Of a stretch of DNA of 7,780 nt, positions 6,929 to 7,780 are shown one piece after another. The notes beneath the pieces were generated by a model, which saw nothing but the letters and a program-made list of their open reading frames with translations, did no database searches and had not been told where the DNA came from. This stretch comes from Clostridiales bacterium UBA1389 (GTDB lineage Bacteria; Bacillota; Clostridia; Oscillospirales; CAG-382): positions 1 to 7,780 of the forward strand of contig DBQR01000050.1 of assembly GCA_002305335.1 (NCBI GenBank), written 5' to 3'. The position numbers and the translations under genes were made by a program. Within the stretch, counting starts at the first letter, position 1. Every line of letters begins with the position of its first letter.

Positions 6929-7387
6929 CTAACATTCGTTGGCGGCGTCGTCAAGTTTGTCGAAGAAGGTCTTAAGCACCTTGTAAAAGGTGGTTATGTC
7001 CTCCTCGCTGTGGGCTTTTCTGATTTCCTCCTGGATCCGGCCCGCAAAGTCGGAATATTTGCCGGCAAGCTCCCTTCCCTTTTCGGTAAGGTAGATTTTC
7101 CTTACGAATTTGGAATCTTCCAGCTTGATGTCGCACCTTATTAAGCCGTTCTGCTCCATAGGGACCAGCTCCCTTGAGATAAGGGACTTGTCGACAAGGC
7201 ATTTCATGGCAAGCTCACTGGCGGTTAAACCCTCCGGTTCGTTCCTGAGCTGTAACAGCCACATCGTGTTAACCGTTTTGATTCCGTCCTCGCTTGCCTT
7301 CCCGCTGCGGATACGCTGTATGTTTTTGTAAATTCCGGACACCAGATATATAAACATATCATATCTGTCCTGTGTTTGCTTTTCCAT
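6929..7387 (-). CDS. MarR-family transcriptional regulator of the fatty-acid operon (FabT-like position)
   Basis: The 152-residue protein has a MarR-type winged helix: a core turn-recognition region LTASELAMKCLVDKSLISRELVPMEQNGLI (54-83), then a wing with DSKFVRKIYLTEKG (91-104). Helices at both ends are suitable for dimerisation. The start is the ATG at 7387, because a strong AAGGAGG site (7395-7401) lies exactly 7 bases upstream. An in-frame GTG at 7393 would sit 1 base from that site and is unlikely. As first gene of the cluster it occupies the place of FabT in streptococci and of the marR gene in clostridial fab clusters. It probably represses the operon in response to acyl-ACP or similar products and may autoregulate. 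Ligand and target are inferred from position. No fabH separates it from acpP, although one is common there. Confidence 0.92.
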   Translation of the reverse strand: MEKQTQDRYDMFIYLVSGIYKNIQRIRSGKASEDGIKTVNTMWLLQLRNEPEGLTASELAMKCLVDKSLISRELVPMEQNGLIRCDIKLEDSKFVRKIYLTEKGRELAGKYSDFAGRIQEEIRKAHSEEDITTFYKVLKTFFDKLDDAANEC

Positions 7388-7412
7388 TGTCACACCTCCT
7401 TTGTGTATTCGG

Positions 7413-7442
7413 GTTTAGTCATCAACGAGTTTACTTGTCAAC
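7413..7442. promoter_or_regulatory. Tandem 14-bp repeat, candidate operator for the MarR regulator
   Basis: On the plus strand GTTTAGTCATCAAC (7413-7426) and GTTTACTTGTCAAC (7429-7442) match at 11 of 14 positions and are spaced 16 bp apart. Each is itself a weak dyad (GTT...AAC ends); the second has 5 of 7 matching pairs. The pair lies between the predicted promoter and the ribosome site of the regulator, at about +10 to +40, where a bound repressor dimer could block transcription. On the minus strand the second copy contains TTGACA, but no good -10 box follows it. Confidence 0.4.
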
Positions 7443-7458
7443 CGTTCCTTCATGACGG

Positions 7459-7488
7459 ATTTTACCATATGGCGGATAAATCAATCAA
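7459..7488 (-). promoter_or_regulatory. Likely main promoter of the fatty-acid operon
   Basis: On the minus strand a -35 box TTGATT (7483-7488) and a -10 box TAAAAT (7459-7464, five of six consensus bases) are 18 bases apart. The predicted start is near 7452, giving a leader of about 65 nt before the regulator's ATG at 7387. A second overlapping TTGATT (7479-7484) has the wrong spacing. No terminator is visible inside the cluster, so this promoter could serve all nine genes down to accA. Confidence 0.6.
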
Positions 7489-7526
7489 TGGGGGGAGAAT
7501 TAATTTTTTATTTTCAAACTATGAAC

Positions 7527-7563
7527 GCGGGATAAACGATAGTTAATAATTATGTTTTCCCGC
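7527..7563. repeat. Long imperfect palindrome upstream of the operon
   Basis: GCGGGA (7527-7532) pairs with TCCCGC (7558-7563). AAAC (7534-7537) pairs with GTTT (7554-7557), and ATAGTTA (7539-7545) pairs with TAATTAT (7547-7553) with one G-U. Only T7533 and G7538 are left as bulges, so nearly the whole 37 bp folds on itself. On the plus strand it is followed by a T-rich tract (TGTTTGATTTTT), so it could terminate a gene beyond the window. It could also be a protein-binding site. It lies about 40 bp upstream of the operon's -35 box. Confidence 0.45.
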
Positions 7564-7610
7564 TGTTTGATTTTTATAACATTACACTTATGAATGTACA
7601 TCAAAATAAG

Positions 7611-7780
7611 CCTTCCTTGTGTAAAGGGAGACGGCAAAGCGAAACCGAGCCGGAGGGATTGTCGCCCACCGCAGGCGGATTTCATCCAAAATGTAGTTGA
7701 GGATTACATTGTAATTCTTTCCCGCTTTTGCGGTACTGCCCCTCATCCGTCAGCCTTCGGCTGACACCTTCCCCTCAAGG
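7611..7780. repeat. Hairpin-rich noncoding repeat, MITE-like, cut by the window edge
   Basis: This GC-richer stretch contains a chain of small hairpins and no credible gene. They are CTTCCTT/AAGGGAG (7612-7630, loop GTGTA), CGCC/GGCG (7663-7677), GGATTAC/GTAATTC (7701-7717), CCGC/GCGG (7722-7733) and GTCAGCC/GGCTGAC (7749-7765, loop TTC). It ends in CCTTCCCCTCAAGG, which looks like the first half of another hairpin. The wording (GTGTAAAGGGAG, CGGAGGGATTGT, CCCCTCATCCGTCAGCCTTCGGCTGAC) resembles short interspersed repeats I recall from many Oscillospiraceae and related Clostridia genomes. That recall is not checked, and a second copy is not present here. Confidence 0.5.

Noticed and set aside
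7388..7393. GTG start for the MarR regulator two codons upstream
   Set aside because: The GTG lies one base from the AGGAGG site, too close to initiate; the ATG at 7387 has ideal 7-base spacing.
7413..7441. Second regulator promoter using TTGACA at 7436-7441
   Set aside because: The -35 box is perfect, but the bases at the -10 position with normal spacing (CTAAAC) do not resemble TATAAT. The TTGADA-like bases are better explained by the tandem repeat.
7500..7685. Minus-strand reading frame of 61 codons
   Set aside because: It spans the boundary of the hairpin repeat, has no ribosome site or recognisable domain, and its composition follows the repeat and the AT-rich spacer.
7611..7780. CRISPR array
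   Set aside because: The stem-loops differ from one another in sequence and there are no regularly spaced identical repeats or cas genes.

Overview
The window is a compact type II fatty-acid synthesis (FAS II) operon from a low-to-mid GC member of the Firmicutes. It is most likely a Clostridia or Oscillospiraceae-type anaerobe. The evidence is the gene order MarR regulator–acpP–fabK–fabD–fabG–fabF–fabZ–accD–accA, the use of FabK as enoyl reductase, the short clostridial-type AccA, strong AGGAGG ribosome sites, and a hairpin-rich noncoding repeat at the right edge. All real genes are on the minus strand, so transcription runs from high to low coordinates.

From right to left, 7611-7780 is a hairpin-rich noncoding repeat cut by the window edge. 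A long imperfect palindrome follows at 7527-7563. Next come a sigma-A-type promoter (7459-7488) and a tandem repeat that may be an operator (7413-7442), both in front of a MarR-family regulator (6929-7387). The regulator is followed by nine tightly packed or overlapping genes, counting itself, down to accA, which stops at 750. A clear intrinsic terminator (719-744) closes the operon. A separate promoter, whose -35 box almost touches the terminator T-run, drives a GNAT acetyltransferase of the polyamine-acetyltransferase type (165-656). A tRNA-Pro(CGG) with its own near-consensus promoter occupies the left edge (1-77).

The enzymes form a nearly complete pathway. AccD and AccA supply the carboxyltransferase half of acetyl-CoA carboxylase, and FabD loads malonate onto AcpP. 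FabF condenses, FabG reduces the ketone, FabZ dehydrates and FabK reduces the enoyl group. Compared with the usual clostridial cluster, three genes are missing with no debris: fabH (normally between the regulator and acpP), accB (between fabF and fabZ) and accC (between fabZ and accD). The biotin carrier, biotin carboxylase and initiating ketosynthase must therefore be encoded elsewhere or replaced. This absence and the candidate operator sites are the points most worth following. Otherwise the window is ordinary core metabolism, and I see no sign of a novel defence, mobile or biosynthetic system.
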